The notes below the pieces were generated by a model. It saw nothing but the letters and a program-made list of their open reading frames with translations, made no database searches and had not been told where the DNA came from. Shown one piece after another: positions 1-9,468 of a DNA stretch of 64,000 nt. Source of the DNA: Sphingomonadales bacterium EhC05 (GTDB taxonomy: Bacteria > Pseudomonadota > Alphaproteobacteria > Sphingomonadales > Sphingomonadaceae); NCBI GenBank assembly GCA_001650955.1, contig LXYP01000021.1, positions 62,001-126,000 of the forward strand, given 5' to 3'. The stretch's first letter is position 1. Each line of letters begins with the position of its first letter. Both the position numbers and the translations under genes were made by a program.

Positions 1-248
1 GCTCCGCGCCCAAAGAAACATCCGGTACTGAGGGTTTTTCGGCGCAACTCAATGGCGCGCTTCAAGAAGTCAACCAACTTCAAAGGGCCGCCAAAGCAGA
101 GACGACTGCTTATCAGATGGGAGAAACTAACGATGTTGCAGCAGTGATGTTGGCGAAGCATAAAGCGTCACTGGGTTTTGAATCGACGCTCCAAGTTCGT
201 AACAAGCTATTGTCCGCGTATCGAGACATAATGAATATGTCGGTATAG
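1..248 (+). CDS. fliE: FliE, flagellar hook-basal body junction protein (3' part only)
   Basis: The open frame enters from the left edge and ends at a TAG, giving about 81 C-terminal residues. It ends with the FliE hallmark VRNKLLSAYRDIMNMSV preceded by KASLGFESTLQ. FliE joins the MS-ring to the rod and is exported through the flagellar type III system. fliF starts three bases after its stop, the usual fliE-fliF order, so this is the upstream part of the flagellar operon. The start codon and promoter lie outside the window. Identification is firm from the C-terminal motif and the context. Confidence 0.92.
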   Translation, partial: SAPKETSGTEGFSAQLNGALQEVNQLQRAAKAETTAYQMGETNDVAAVMLAKHKASLGFESTLQVRNKLLSAYRDIMNMSV

Positions 249-251
249 TAG

Positions 252-2000
252 ATGGCTGAGCAATCATCTTTTGAACAGGCGTTGACGCCCACCGAGTCAG
301 CAACAACGCAACCACGGACCGATGCGTTTGCAGGTTCTGGTGGTGTATTGGGTCCGCTGCAAAGCTTGATGAGACAACCTGCAATTGCAAGGGCATTGCC
401 GCTTATCATATTATCGGCCGTGGTTTTATCGGCGGTTATCGTTTGGCTGGTTCTTCGCGAACCACCGCAGCGGGATCTATTCCGCGGCCTGCCGGATAGT
501 GACAAATCAGCTGTAACCCAGGCGCTGCAGAGTGCCAATATTGCTTATCGAGTTGACGATAGCACGGGTACATTGACCGTTAGCGAAGAGGATTATCACT
601 CAACAAAAATCGCATTGGCAGGACAAGGGCTGCCGCGATCCGCGCCAAGCGGCGATAGCATCATGTCGACAATGCCGATGGGTGCAAGTCGAGCCGTCGA
701 ATCCGAAAAACTGCGTAGCGCCCGTGAGATGGATCTCGCCCGTTCGATCGAAGCGATTGATAGCGTGGTGTCTGCGCGTGTGCATCTGGCTGTTGAACCA
801 CCCAGCATATTTTTGCGCGACCGGAATGAACCTTCTGCTTCAGTGGTATTATATCTCGCGAGTTCAGCCAGATTGAGTGAGAAAGAGACTCAGGCAATAC
901 TCAATCTCGTGGCCAGTTCGGTGCCGGGCCTTGCGGCAGGCAACGTATCCGTCATCGATCAAAATGGCAGGCTATTATCCCGCAGCGAAGATGATGCCTC
1001 TCCAGGAAGTGATGCTCATCTGAAGGTAAAAGCGGCGATTGAAGACCGTTATCGCCAGTCATTAATGAGCTTGCTGACTCCGCTCGTTGGCGCTGGAAAT
1101 TTTGTTGCCGAAGTCACTGCAGAAGTGAATTTCGATGAAAAGCAGGCGACCAAAGAGACCTATCCAGCAGATGGCTCCGTATTACGCTTTGAACAGGGAA
1201 AAAAATCTGATGAGCTTATCGGAGACCGCATTGGCGGCATTCCCGGTGCGCTTGCCAACCGTCCTCCTGAAGGTCCTGAGTTTCAGGACGAACCAGAAGA
1301 CGCTGCGGCGCAAGAGGCAGCCGCCACTGAACCCCGCAGAACCAGCGAGGAATATCGCCGGAGATTTGAGCTCGCCCGAGAGATAGCGGTGGTCAGCCAA
1401 GCTCCGGGTCAGGTCTCACGCCTGTCCGTTGCGGTGGCAATTGATGACAGCGCATTGAAGAATAAGAAATCGCCGAAGGAAATTCAGGAGATTGAAAAAC
1501 TGGTCAAGGGCACCGTTGGTTTTAGCGCTGAAAGAGGTGATCAGATCGCGGTAACAGCACGTCGGTTCAAGGCCGTCGAGGATGAGACTGTTGAGGAAAT
1601 CTGGTATGAGGCATCCTGGTTTGGCATGTTGGCCCGGAATCTATCTGCGATCATTGTGGCTTTGCTGCTCATATTCGGAATTGGCCGCCCGGTTCTCAAA
1701 AGATGGCAGAATTCGGCAAAGCCGGTGTCGGCAAACCCAATTCAACTGAACGGGCCCGACTCTAACTCTCCGGCTGCAAATTTCTCTCAAGCAAATGTCC
1801 AGGACGGAGGTTCGGTAGAACATCAGACCGCTGGTGCTCTTACTCCGCCGGTCACCGTCGACATGATCACTTCGGCAAAAAGTTATCAAGAACGTGCACT
1901 CTTAACGCAAAACTTCGTCAAACAAAATCCCGATCACGCGGCTTTGGTGGTGAAGGAATTGCTCAAAGAATCTGATGAACTGGAGGAAGCAGATGGCTGA
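252..2000 (+). CDS. fliF: FliF, flagellar MS-ring protein
   Basis: 582 residues, the usual FliF length. FliF forms the MS-ring in the inner membrane and is the base on which the export gate and the C-ring assemble. There are two membrane segments, at about residues 48-68 and 463-477, flanking a large periplasmic part with the YscJ/FliF ring-building motifs (for example VHLAVEPPS, ARVHLAV, PSASVVLYL). The tail past residue 480 is cytoplasmic and ends acidic (KELLKESDELEEADG), as expected for the FliG-binding end. It starts 3 bases after fliE and overlaps the fliG start by 8 bases, so translation is probably coupled. Confidence 0.97.
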   Translation: MAEQSSFEQALTPTESATTQPRTDAFAGSGGVLGPLQSLMRQPAIARALPLIILSAVVLSAVIVWLVLREPPQRDLFRGLPDSDKSAVTQALQSANIAYRVDDSTGTLTVSEEDYHSTKIALAGQGLPRSAPSGDSIMSTMPMGASRAVESEKLRSAREMDLARSIEAIDSVVSARVHLAVEPPSIFLRDRNEPSASVVLYLASSARLSEKETQAILNLVASSVPGLAAGNVSVIDQNGRLLSRSEDDASPGSDAHLKVKAAIEDRYRQSLMSLLTPLVGAGNFVAEVTAEVNFDEKQATKETYPADGSVLRFEQGKKSDELIGDRIGGIPGALANRPPEGPEFQDEPEDAAAQEAAATEPRRTSEEYRRRFELAREIAVVSQAPGQVSRLSVAVAIDDSALKNKKSPKEIQEIEKLVKGTVGFSAERGDQIAVTARRFKAVEDETVEEIWYEASWFGMLARNLSAIIVALLLIFGIGRPVLKRWQNSAKPVSANPIQLNGPDSNSPAANFSQANVQDGGSVEHQTAGALTPPVTVDMITSAKSYQERALLTQNFVKQNPDHAALVVKELLKESDELEEADG

Positions 2001-3045
2001 TACCGAAGAAAAAGAAGTCGCCGATACTGAAGAGCAAGGCAAGCAGTTGGAACTGATAACCGGACGTCAGACGGCGGCCATATTGATGCTGCTGTTCAAT
2101 GATGAGGAAGCTGCCAAGATATTGGAACGGCTTGAACCTTCTGAAGTCGAGGCACTTGGTGGAGCGATGTTCAGCGTTGCCGAAGTCGATGCTTCACAGA
2201 TTGACGGTTCTTTGGACCGGTTTCTCGCGTTGACGATGAATCAAACCATGTTGTCTTACAAGTCCGATGAGAAAGTCAGTCGGGTGTTCCGCCGTGCATT
2301 GGGAACATCGCGCGCAGAAACTATGATGAATCGCTTCGCGCCAAAACGGCCCAGCAACATTGCAGAGATGCTGAAATGGCTGCCCGCGAAAGATATTGTT
2401 AATCTGGTATTGAATGAACCGCCGCAAATATCCGCGGTATTGATGTCGTTTCTGACACCTGAGGCCGCAGCCGAGCTGTTGCAACTGCTGCCACCGGAAA
2501 AGCAGTCAGATTTGATCTATCGGTTGGCGACACTTGGTCCGGTTAGCGCAACAGCGCTTGCCCATATCCAGGGACTTTTAGAAAATACCACTCCATCTGA
2601 AGAAGAAGCTGCGCCACCGATGCAGGTTGGAGGTGTGCTGGATAGTGCCGCGATCATCAATAATCTCTCCAAGGATTCAGGGCGCACCATATTGAAGAAT
2701 CTGATGAAGCGTGACCGGACAACCGCGAAGTTGATCGAGGATGAAATGTTCGTCTTCGCCGATTTGATGAATTTGTCGAAGAAAGACATTGGTTCGGTTG
2801 TCCGCAAAGTCGATTCCAGTATTCTCGTACCGGCACTCCGAGGGGCTTCGAAGGAACTCAAAGACAAGATATTTGGCGCGATGTCGAAACGAGCCGCCGA
2901 GACCATCCAGGATGAAATGGAAGAGGCACCGCCGCAACCAATGGAAGCTGTCATTGGGGCGCAGAAAGCTGTGATCGCCATCGCCAAAGTCATGCTCGAC
3001 AACGGAGAAATTAACATGGCAGGCGCTGGAGCGGACTATGTCTGA
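1993..3045 (+). CDS. fliG: FliG, flagellar motor switch protein
   Basis: 350 residues from ATG 1993. This start is preferred over an in-frame ATG at 1975 because GGAGGAAG at 1982-1989 sits just upstream of it. FliG is the C-ring protein that meets the MotA stator and sets rotation direction. The N-domain (GRQTAAILMLLFNDEEAAKIL), the middle domain with its EHPQ-like region, and the charged C-terminal torque helix (DLMNLSKKDIGSVVRKV, LRGASKELKDKIFGAMSKRA) are all recognisable, with AQKAVIAIAKVMLDNGEI near the end as in canonical FliG. The reading frame overlaps fliF by 8 bases and fliH by 8 bases. Confidence 0.96.
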   Translation: MADTEEKEVADTEEQGKQLELITGRQTAAILMLLFNDEEAAKILERLEPSEVEALGGAMFSVAEVDASQIDGSLDRFLALTMNQTMLSYKSDEKVSRVFRRALGTSRAETMMNRFAPKRPSNIAEMLKWLPAKDIVNLVLNEPPQISAVLMSFLTPEAAAELLQLLPPEKQSDLIYRLATLGPVSATALAHIQGLLENTTPSEEEAAPPMQVGGVLDSAAIINNLSKDSGRTILKNLMKRDRTTAKLIEDEMFVFADLMNLSKKDIGSVVRKVDSSILVPALRGASKELKDKIFGAMSKRAAETIQDEMEEAPPQPMEAVIGAQKAVIAIAKVMLDNGEINMAGAGADYV

Positions 3046-3721
3046 TCTCCATCTGACACCGGTTGCCAGTGATGATGACGTCGTGCCATTGTGGCGAACA
3101 ACTCCCGAGCAGAGGCAATTTTCTTCCTGGACAGGCGGGCTGGATGCCCATGGCAGTGACGGCGGCGGGGCAAGCTCTGCCGGTTTCTCCGTCAAACGAC
3201 CATCAGACAATGTGGTGCCTTCAGCCGATCAGAATGCTGATATTTTTGACGTCGCCTATAAAAAGGGTTGGGAAGACGGCCAATCTGCATTGGCTGAAGA
3301 GCATTTGGAAGCGAAGCAAGTGGGAGACAATTTGGCGCTTGCGATCCAACAATTGAACAGCCTGTCTTCTTCTGGAAGCTTTGAATTCATTCTTTCAGCA
3401 GTAGAATCTCTATTTCGCCGTTGCGCGGAGCTGGCCATACCGGATTCGGATCTGCTGCAAGCCTGGGCAATGCAACTCGCCGAGTTGGTCGATCAAGACC
3501 AAAAAGGCGTTACCCTTATCCTTCATCCCGATGATGTTGGTCTTATCGATGCCAATATCTGCAAATTGCGCCTGCGCGGCGATGAATCGCTGTTGAGGGG
3601 AAATTTGAAGTTAAGTCATTCCGGCGGCTGGGTCGAAAAAGGTTCATCCGTCGTTCTGGAAGAATTGCGAGCTCTAATCGACGAGTTTCACGACCACACG
3701 GCGGAGGCAGGTCATGACTAA
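3038..3721 (+). CDS. fliH: FliH, flagellar export ATPase stator/regulator
   Basis: 227 residues, poorly conserved as is normal for FliH. It is assigned by position between fliG and fliI and by its layout: a variable N-terminus, a helical middle, and a V-ATPase E-subunit-like C-terminal part (LILHPDDVGLIDANICKLRLRGDESLLRGNLKLSHSGGWVEKGSS; only short pieces were compared). FliH dimers bind the FliI ATPase and dock it to the C-ring via FliN. The start overlaps fliG by 8 bases and the end overlaps fliI by 8 bases. The DxxLxxGxxxxSxxGxVE-like segment at about residues 180-200 supports the family. Confidence 0.85.
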   Translation: MSDLHLTPVASDDDVVPLWRTTPEQRQFSSWTGGLDAHGSDGGGASSAGFSVKRPSDNVVPSADQNADIFDVAYKKGWEDGQSALAEEHLEAKQVGDNLALAIQQLNSLSSSGSFEFILSAVESLFRRCAELAIPDSDLLQAWAMQLAELVDQDQKGVTLILHPDDVGLIDANICKLRLRGDESLLRGNLKLSHSGGWVEKGSSVVLEELRALIDEFHDHTAEAGHD

Positions 3722-5072
3722 TGCTGCAAACGACAAATTTGAATCGACTGGCGCTTCTTCGGATGTCCAAAGCGTGCTGGCACGTCTGGATGATATTGGA
3801 AATGAGCCTCGGTTCGTTGGTAAATTGTCGGCCCATGACAATGGTATGCTGGAAGTCACTGGATTTGAATATCCGCTTGGTTATTCGGGCCGTGTAACAG
3901 CAACCGATGGCCGGGAAATCAGTGCCGAAGTGGTCGGTTTCAAGGGTTCGCGCGCATTGATGATACCGATGGTTCAGGATGCGCCGTTGCGGAGCGGCAG
4001 CCGTGTATTACCATATGTAAAGTCCAATCAGGCCGCCGTCGGCGAAGCGCTATTCGGCCGGGTGATCGGTCCGATGGGGGAGCCGATTGATGGCAGAGGT
4101 CCGATATTGACGACCGAGAATGTTCCTTTGGCGGGGCAGGAGGGCAATGTCCTCCGGCGCGCGAGTGTGACTCAGCCCATCGACATCGGAATCCGCGCGC
4201 TAAACGGCTTGCTGACGATTGGTCAGGGACAGCGCGTGATTATCGTCGCGGGTTCTGGTGTCGGAAAGTCGATGTTGATCAATCAGATATTGGACGGTGT
4301 CGTTGCCGATGTCGTTGTCGTTGGCTTGATCGGAGAGCGCGGGCGCGAGGTGAATGATTTTGTCAATCGTCGTCGCACAAAGAGTGATGCCGTGCCGACC
4401 GTCACGGTAGCGGTTCCAGCGGATCATTCCCCATCTTCGCGATTGAAAGCTGCGCACCGGGCAACCGCGATTGCCGAACATTTCCGATCAAAGGGGCTGT
4501 CGGTTGTTCTGGTGATTGACAGTCTAACCCGGGTCGCTCACGCCCAGCGGGAAATCGGTTTGGCTGCGGGCGAACCGCCAACCATGAAAGGCTATCCTCC
4601 CTCGGCGCTTTCGATGATTCCGCGGATGATCGAACGAGCTGGCAATGATAGCGATTCCGGCGGATCAATAACCGCCATTTATACAGTTCTGGCGGATGGC
4701 GATGATCTCGACGACCCGGTGGTTGATAGCGCTCGCGCCATTGCTGACGGGCATATCATATTGTCCAGATCTTTGGCCGAGCAGGGGGTCTTCCCTGCGA
4801 TTGATGTGGGCAAGTCGATCAGCCGTGTCGCTGTCGATATTATTGAACCAGAACATCAAGAAGCACAGCTTCATTTCCGCCGCCTTTGGTCCATTTATGA
4901 AGAGAATCGCGACCTGGTTTTGATGGGTGCTTACCAAGCGGGCAATGACCCCAATATTGATGAAGCGATGGCAAGCTGGCCATTGCTAGTTGAATATATC
5001 AAGCAGAAGCCACGCGAACTTGTTGATCTCGACACAAGCGTGAACCAGCTGTCCGGTTTGTTTGCGTCATGA
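3714..5072 (+). CDS. fliI: FliI, flagellum-specific ATP synthase-like export ATPase
   Basis: 452 residues, standard length. FliI is the hexameric F1-beta-like ATPase that prepares substrates and chaperones for the flagellar type III gate. It shows the Walker A GSGVGKS near residue 180, the family motif GLIGERGREV near residue 206, the Walker B VVLVIDSLTR near residue 265, and the type III ATPase signature PPSALSMIPRMIERAG. The ATG overlaps the end of fliH by 8 bases, and its TGA overlaps the fliJ ATG by four bases (ATGA). No odd residues were seen. Confidence 0.97.
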   Translation: MTNAANDKFESTGASSDVQSVLARLDDIGNEPRFVGKLSAHDNGMLEVTGFEYPLGYSGRVTATDGREISAEVVGFKGSRALMIPMVQDAPLRSGSRVLPYVKSNQAAVGEALFGRVIGPMGEPIDGRGPILTTENVPLAGQEGNVLRRASVTQPIDIGIRALNGLLTIGQGQRVIIVAGSGVGKSMLINQILDGVVADVVVVGLIGERGREVNDFVNRRRTKSDAVPTVTVAVPADHSPSSRLKAAHRATAIAEHFRSKGLSVVLVIDSLTRVAHAQREIGLAAGEPPTMKGYPPSALSMIPRMIERAGNDSDSGGSITAIYTVLADGDDLDDPVVDSARAIADGHIILSRSLAEQGVFPAIDVGKSISRVAVDIIEPEHQEAQLHFRRLWSIYEENRDLVLMGAYQAGNDPNIDEAMASWPLLVEYIKQKPRELVDLDTSVNQLSGLFAS

Positions 5073-5515
5073 AAAGACGCGTTCGGGGACTGCAGCGTAT
5101 TCTCAAAGTCCGTGATGCGCAGAAACGCTTAAAGAGCAGCGCCTTGATGAGGGCAGGCAATCATTGCTCTTCTCTGGAGAGCAACGCCCAAAGGATCAAA
5201 AGCCTTTATGCCGAAACGCGGCAGAATGACGTAGCCGAAAATGCGGATCTTTTTGCGGCGAAATTGGAACTGTCGGACCGGTTGTTGGAAGCATCCCGGG
5301 TGCTAGATGTGTCGATTCAGACTGCGCGGCAAGATTTTTCCGCGGCAGAGCGGCAAAGTTTTGCCGCTCGGAGGGTTCACGACGGCACCGAAAAGCTGTT
5401 GAAATCAAAGGTCTCTACACTCCGAAAAGCAGAGGTTTTTCAGACGGATGTTAGTAATAACATACTGTATAATATAGGTAATGTTAGGAAGAAGGAACGT
5501 AGAAATGATTGGTAA
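5069..5515 (+). CDS. fliJ: FliJ-like flagellar export chaperone/stalk protein
   Basis: 148 residues, predicted almost entirely helical coiled coil (LKVRDAQKRLKSSALMRAG... RDFSAAERQSFAARRVHD), rich in Lys/Arg. Primary-sequence similarity to FliJ is weak, but size, helical character and the fixed position after fliI make FliJ the natural call. FliJ inserts in the FliI hexamer as a gamma-like stalk and cycles export chaperones. It starts within the fliI stop (ATGA), and its 3' end overlaps the likely start of fliK by 11 bases. Confidence 0.78.
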   Translation: MKRRVRGLQRILKVRDAQKRLKSSALMRAGNHCSSLESNAQRIKSLYAETRQNDVAENADLFAAKLELSDRLLEASRVLDVSIQTARQDFSAAERQSFAARRVHDGTEKLLKSKVSTLRKAEVFQTDVSNNILYNIGNVRKKERRNDW

Positions 5516-7556
5516 GATCATGTCCAAAGCCTCGGAATCCATAATTGGCATGCTTTCTGCAAAGCCAATAACCATGGACAACAACGCTTCAAAATTTGAC
5601 TTCGGAACGCTTTTGAGTTCCCCCGAAGAACAGCCTCAATCCGAGGCGGGGATTCTGGAACTGGACGTCTCCAAGGTTGAAAATATTGCAGCTGGCGAAT
5701 TGGGCTCTGCTGCCGTTGAGCATGAAAAAAAGGCCATCATTCTGCCCATGTTCAATCATAATATTCGGAACGCAATATACGGTCGCGAGCCTTCCCTGAA
5801 CGGGCCACTCGATGCAACTGAGATCGCGCCTGCATCAGAAACACCCCAAGTTGAATTGACTGGTGATCATGACAGCAAGTTGACCAAAGCAGGTCTCGGA
5901 AATTCAGATCATATTCCAGCTTCAGGCAGCTTTCATCCGCCGGCAAGCGGTTCGGTGAAGAACCCACAAAATCGAGTGATCGAAGATTCGATTGGTTTGT
6001 CGGAACAACCGGAGAATAGTGTTGCTGCGGTCAAGCGGGATGTATTGCTCAATTCGGGATCGTCACAATCGGCAGCAAGATTTGCGGTTTCCAGTGATGC
6101 CAGAGCACCTCAATCTTTGAATGAAAATCCGAACCATCTATTGGCTCCGGAAATATCAGCCGACAGCACAAGCAAAAATGCCGAACAGATTGATCTGGCT
6201 CTTGTTCAGCGCACACCAAATAATGTTGAAGTCCGGCCAGCTGTCGATCGGCTGCCAATTCAGGCGCCAATAGCTCATTCGAACCAGGAAGAAAGAACCG
6301 CTCCAGTCGAGCCGCAGATATTTCGCTCCCCGGCGGTAACATCCGAGCTGAAAAAAGTGGTTCAGGATGCCCGTTTTGTTGAAGCTGGCAAGCAGCAGTC
6401 ACAGAAATCGGCTGAGGTTCGCATTCAACCGCCAGTAGGCGCAGATGGAATTGTCTCGACCAACAATGATGGTCTTCAGAAGCTTCAGAATTCGGACATC
6501 CAGGATCAGCGGTCAGCCCATTCGAGCGAGGTCAGGTTTCAACCACTCGTAAGACAAGAAATACCTGGTGCCCGGATTTTTCCATCCAGTGAAAAGGGCC
6601 TTCAGAAGCTACACAGTCTTCAGCCCCAGCAGCTTGCAAATGCTGATGAAGCAACGGCTTCAATTGCCGAGAAATCGATACCAAAGGAGCATGAAATTCC
6701 CGCCTTGCGGTCAAAAGACCAGCCAAATGCTTCGGACACGGACAAGCGGGCTAGTCAGACAACCAAATTGGAGATTGCTCCAGTTGTTTTCCCATCGGTT
6801 CTGCCAACCAGATCCGAACCGGTGGCGCAAAAGATCAATATTCTGCCTGAAACCAAACAGAATGGATCTCGCGATCCGCTTGGCAATATCCTGAAAGCAA
6901 AATCGGTCGATCAAGCAACAATAGGGGTAGAAAAGCGGGCGGCGGAAAGTCAGCCTGTTGATAAATCTTTCCAGCAACAGGTCGCTTTGTCGCCGCTCGA
7001 TCAGCGCAATATCCGAACTTTGCAACGTGAGCCCATTGCGGATCTCGCAGAGCAACAGATCGTGACGCATTCCTTGGCCAATTTGGCGGTTCGCGAGACG
7101 ATCCAGAAGCCCGTCCCTTTTGATGTGACCGGGTCGCAAGTCGGTGAACGACTTGGGGCTGAAGTTACCGAAGTTCTAGCGACTGGCGGAACAAAAAAGT
7201 TTGAATTGAACCCGCGTAATCTTGGCCGGATGGAAATAACCTTCGTTGCACGAGGTTCGTCAGAGATTGTTGAAATCCAAACCGAAAATGAAGCGGCACG
7301 CGATGTGATCCTTCAGCATAGCCCGGCGCTTCAGGACATGTTGAAAGCCCAGGGACGCGGTGATCTGGCACTTCGTGTCGATGTGAAAACCGACATGTTC
7401 TCCTCATCGAATCCGGATGATGCAAATCTCGAACAGCAGGAAAACTCGGATGCACGGGAACAGCAGTCCAACTCATCTCGTGGTCGTCGCGACGCTTCGT
7501 CTTTCGATGGCACGACCGATAGTGATCCCGGTTTCGACAACAACCGATACGCATGA
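5505..7556 (+). CDS. fliK: FliK-like flagellar hook-length control protein
   Basis: 683 residues from ATG 5505. The purine-rich AGGAAGAAGGAA at 5486-5497 supports this start over the in-frame ATG at 5481. FliK is exported and acts as the molecular ruler that switches export specificity from hook to filament. The N-terminal ~530 residues are low-complexity, Gln/Ser/Glu/Pro-rich and apparently disordered. The conserved part is the C-terminal Flg_hook domain at about residues 545-630 (KKFELNPRNLGRMEITFVA, LQDMLKAQGRGDLALRVDV), the type III specificity switch core. It is longer than the E. coli protein (about 405 residues), so a longer hook or a different ruler is possible. The family assignment rests on the C-terminal domain. 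Confidence 0.88.
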   Translation: MIGKIMSKASESIIGMLSAKPITMDNNASKFDFGTLLSSPEEQPQSEAGILELDVSKVENIAAGELGSAAVEHEKKAIILPMFNHNIRNAIYGREPSLNGPLDATEIAPASETPQVELTGDHDSKLTKAGLGNSDHIPASGSFHPPASGSVKNPQNRVIEDSIGLSEQPENSVAAVKRDVLLNSGSSQSAARFAVSSDARAPQSLNENPNHLLAPEISADSTSKNAEQIDLALVQRTPNNVEVRPAVDRLPIQAPIAHSNQEERTAPVEPQIFRSPAVTSELKKVVQDARFVEAGKQQSQKSAEVRIQPPVGADGIVSTNNDGLQKLQNSDIQDQRSAHSSEVRFQPLVRQEIPGARIFPSSEKGLQKLHSLQPQQLANADEATASIAEKSIPKEHEIPALRSKDQPNASDTDKRASQTTKLEIAPVVFPSVLPTRSEPVAQKINILPETKQNGSRDPLGNILKAKSVDQATIGVEKRAAESQPVDKSFQQQVALSPLDQRNIRTLQREPIADLAEQQIVTHSLANLAVRETIQKPVPFDVTGSQVGERLGAEVTEVLATGGTKKFELNPRNLGRMEITFVARGSSEIVEIQTENEAARDVILQHSPALQDMLKAQGRGDLALRVDVKTDMFSSSNPDDANLEQQENSDAREQQSNSSRGRRDASSFDGTTDSDPGFDNNRYA

Positions 7557-7600
7557 GCACCAAGTTAGAAACCAAGAATTGAAAAGACCTAGAGGTAAAA

Positions 7601-8176
7601 ATGTCAAATAGTGAAACAGCCGATGATAAGCCTACAAAGAAGAAAAAGGGAAAGCTCAAGGGACTGTTGGTTGGCGTTGCTTTGATCGTATTGCTGGGCG
7701 GCGGCGGAGCTGCCGGAGGATTTTATGTTGCTGGTATGGTTGGCACCGAAAAACAGGAACCAGAAGATCCCGACAAACCCAAAATTATCTTGAAGGACGG
7801 GACCGCGGTTAGCGAGAAAGACGCCGAACATGCTGCGCCGAAACAATCCGATAGCAATTTCAAGGTGACTTATCATCAGATCGAGCAGCCGTTCACATCA
7901 AATCTTTCAAATTCGGACAGTTTCGCACAATTGTCACTCGCGGTTTCGACCTATTATGATGAACGCGTGTTCGAGAATGTGACCGATCACGAGATTGCCA
8001 TTCGTTCGGCCGTCTTGATGGAATTGGGACAACAAGATCCGTTCGAACTGGACGCGCCTGAGGGCAAGATCAAGCTCAAGAAAAAGCTGCGCGACGTTAT
8101 CAATCAGACCCTGCAAGAGAAAACCGGATTTGGCGGCGTCGAGGACGTCTATTTTACCAGCCTGGTTGTTCAATAG
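7601..8176 (+). CDS. fliL: FliL, flagellar basal body-associated stator protein
   Basis: 191 residues. A Lys-rich cytoplasmic start (TKKKKGKLK) is followed by one membrane helix at residues 21-44 and a periplasmic domain that ends in the FliL pattern LKKKLRDVINQTLQEKTGFGGVEDVYFTSLVVQ (cited in part). FliL surrounds the MotAB stators and stabilises them under load. A GAGG at 7592-7595 serves as the ribosome site. The 44-base gap from fliK is among the larger gaps in the operon. fliM starts 23 bases downstream. Confidence 0.93.
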   Translation: MSNSETADDKPTKKKKGKLKGLLVGVALIVLLGGGGAAGGFYVAGMVGTEKQEPEDPDKPKIILKDGTAVSEKDAEHAAPKQSDSNFKVTYHQIEQPFTSNLSNSDSFAQLSLAVSTYYDERVFENVTDHEIAIRSAVLMELGQQDPFELDAPEGKIKLKKKLRDVINQTLQEKTGFGGVEDVYFTSLVVQ

Positions 8177-8199
8177 CGTCTTTGGAAAGCAGCAAGAAA

Positions 8200-9123
8200 A
8201 TGTCAAAATCCCCATCATCATCAAACGGTTCCGGTCCTGCCGAAGCGGAGAAAGTGCATGCCCCGGCGCAGCATAGCCTGCTAAAAAAGGGCGGCCCGGA
8301 TGATCTCTTGTTGATGGCTTACAAGAAGGTCGAGAAAAAATTGGCGAGTTCGTTGAAAGCACAGCTTTCCGATACGATCGGTTGTGAGGTGATATTGGAA
8401 GTTGGCGATAGCGAAAAGCTATTGTTCGATGATTGGCTATCTGATCAGGAAGCGGCTTCGGTCTATCTGGAATTCCGGCTGGGTGTTTTGGAAACCCCCT
8501 TATGGGTTCGCATCTCTCGAACATTTGTAACGGCCGCAATGGATTGCTTTTTTGGTGGTGAATTTGACGGCCAGATCGAAGCGGACGGCGAATTGAAAAA
8601 ATCTGAAATCGCGATGATTGATCGACTGGCCGCAGCCATGGAGAATGGACTAACAGAGGCATGGTCGGCACTTGGCGAAATGACGATCCGTTACAGCGGT
8701 CATTTTGCCGACAAAGATGACGTCGAATTTAATTTGGCGGACGGCAGTGTCTTGATCGCCGCCACATCCGCCGAATTGTCCGGTCACAAGATCGCAGCGA
8801 TTGATATTGTGCAAACGCTCGATGGTTTGATCGCCATCGAACCGCAACTTAATCGATCGGAACACCGGGCGACAAATGAGATTGATCCCGTCTGGAGAGA
8901 TGCTCTTACAAATTCGGCCGAACAAATTTACCTGCCAGTCCGGTCCGTCCTTGGTCGCCCGACCATGCAGTTATCCGAGCTTTCCCGTCTTGCCGTCGGC
9001 GATATTTTGCCTGTCGCAGGAACCGATAATGTTCCGCTTATCATTGGGGATCGGGTTTTTGCTCACGGTATTGTCGGCGAACAAAATGGCGGCGTCGCCT
9101 TCAAAATTAAACATTTTTCATAG
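8200..9123 (+). CDS. fliM: FliM, flagellar motor switch protein, divergent N-terminus
   Basis: 307 residues from ATG 8200; an in-frame TTG at 8182 is less likely. FliM is the C-ring protein that links FliG to FliN and normally receives CheY-P. The middle domain keeps the FliG-facing FFGGEFDG segment, and the C-terminal part ends with a SpoA-type fold (VRSVLGRPTMQLSELSRLAVGDILPV, cited in part). The N-terminal LSQxEIDALL motif that binds CheY-P is not present. The first 30 residues are Ser/Pro/Ala-rich instead. Family membership is supported by the fliL-fliM-fliN order. Rotation control may therefore differ from the textbook case. Confidence 0.9.
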   Translation: MSKSPSSSNGSGPAEAEKVHAPAQHSLLKKGGPDDLLLMAYKKVEKKLASSLKAQLSDTIGCEVILEVGDSEKLLFDDWLSDQEAASVYLEFRLGVLETPLWVRISRTFVTAAMDCFFGGEFDGQIEADGELKKSEIAMIDRLAAAMENGLTEAWSALGEMTIRYSGHFADKDDVEFNLADGSVLIAATSAELSGHKIAAIDIVQTLDGLIAIEPQLNRSEHRATNEIDPVWRDALTNSAEQIYLPVRSVLGRPTMQLSELSRLAVGDILPVAGTDNVPLIIGDRVFAHGIVGEQNGGVAFKIKHFS

Positions 9124-9132
9124 GACCAGAAA

Positions 9133-9468
9133 ATGAACGACATGACTCACGATAGCGAAATGTTGGGTGCTGCGAAGTCGGCCGATGTTGCAACTTCGCA
9201 AGACCACTATAGTTTCCTTGCCGATATCAAGGTTAGACTTTCGGTCGAAGTTGGCAATGTATCGATGACGATATCCGAGATCATGGCTCTTAGAGAAGGA
9301 TCTGTGGTCGAATTGGACCGGCAGGTCGATCAGCTGATCGACATTAACGTGAACGGCACATTGGTTGCCCGCGGCGAGGTGGTCCCGGTCAAGAATAAAT
9401 TCGGAGTACGTATCGCCGAGGTGGTGTCGAACGGTATGGCTCATGCGCGTGTCGAAAGGCGCAATTGA
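9133..9468 (+). CDS. fliN: FliN, flagellar motor switch protein
   Basis: 111 residues with one SpoA domain: DIKVRLSVEVGNVSMTISEI, LREGSVVELDRQVDQLIDI, VNGTLVARGEVVPVKNKFGVRI. This is a near-textbook FliN pattern. FliN forms the lower C-ring and anchors FliH-FliI. The stop TGA overlaps the fliO ATG (TGATG at 9466-9470). Confidence 0.96.
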   Translation: MNDMTHDSEMLGAAKSADVATSQDHYSFLADIKVRLSVEVGNVSMTISEIMALREGSVVELDRQVDQLIDINVNGTLVARGEVVPVKNKFGVRIAEVVSNGMAHARVERRN

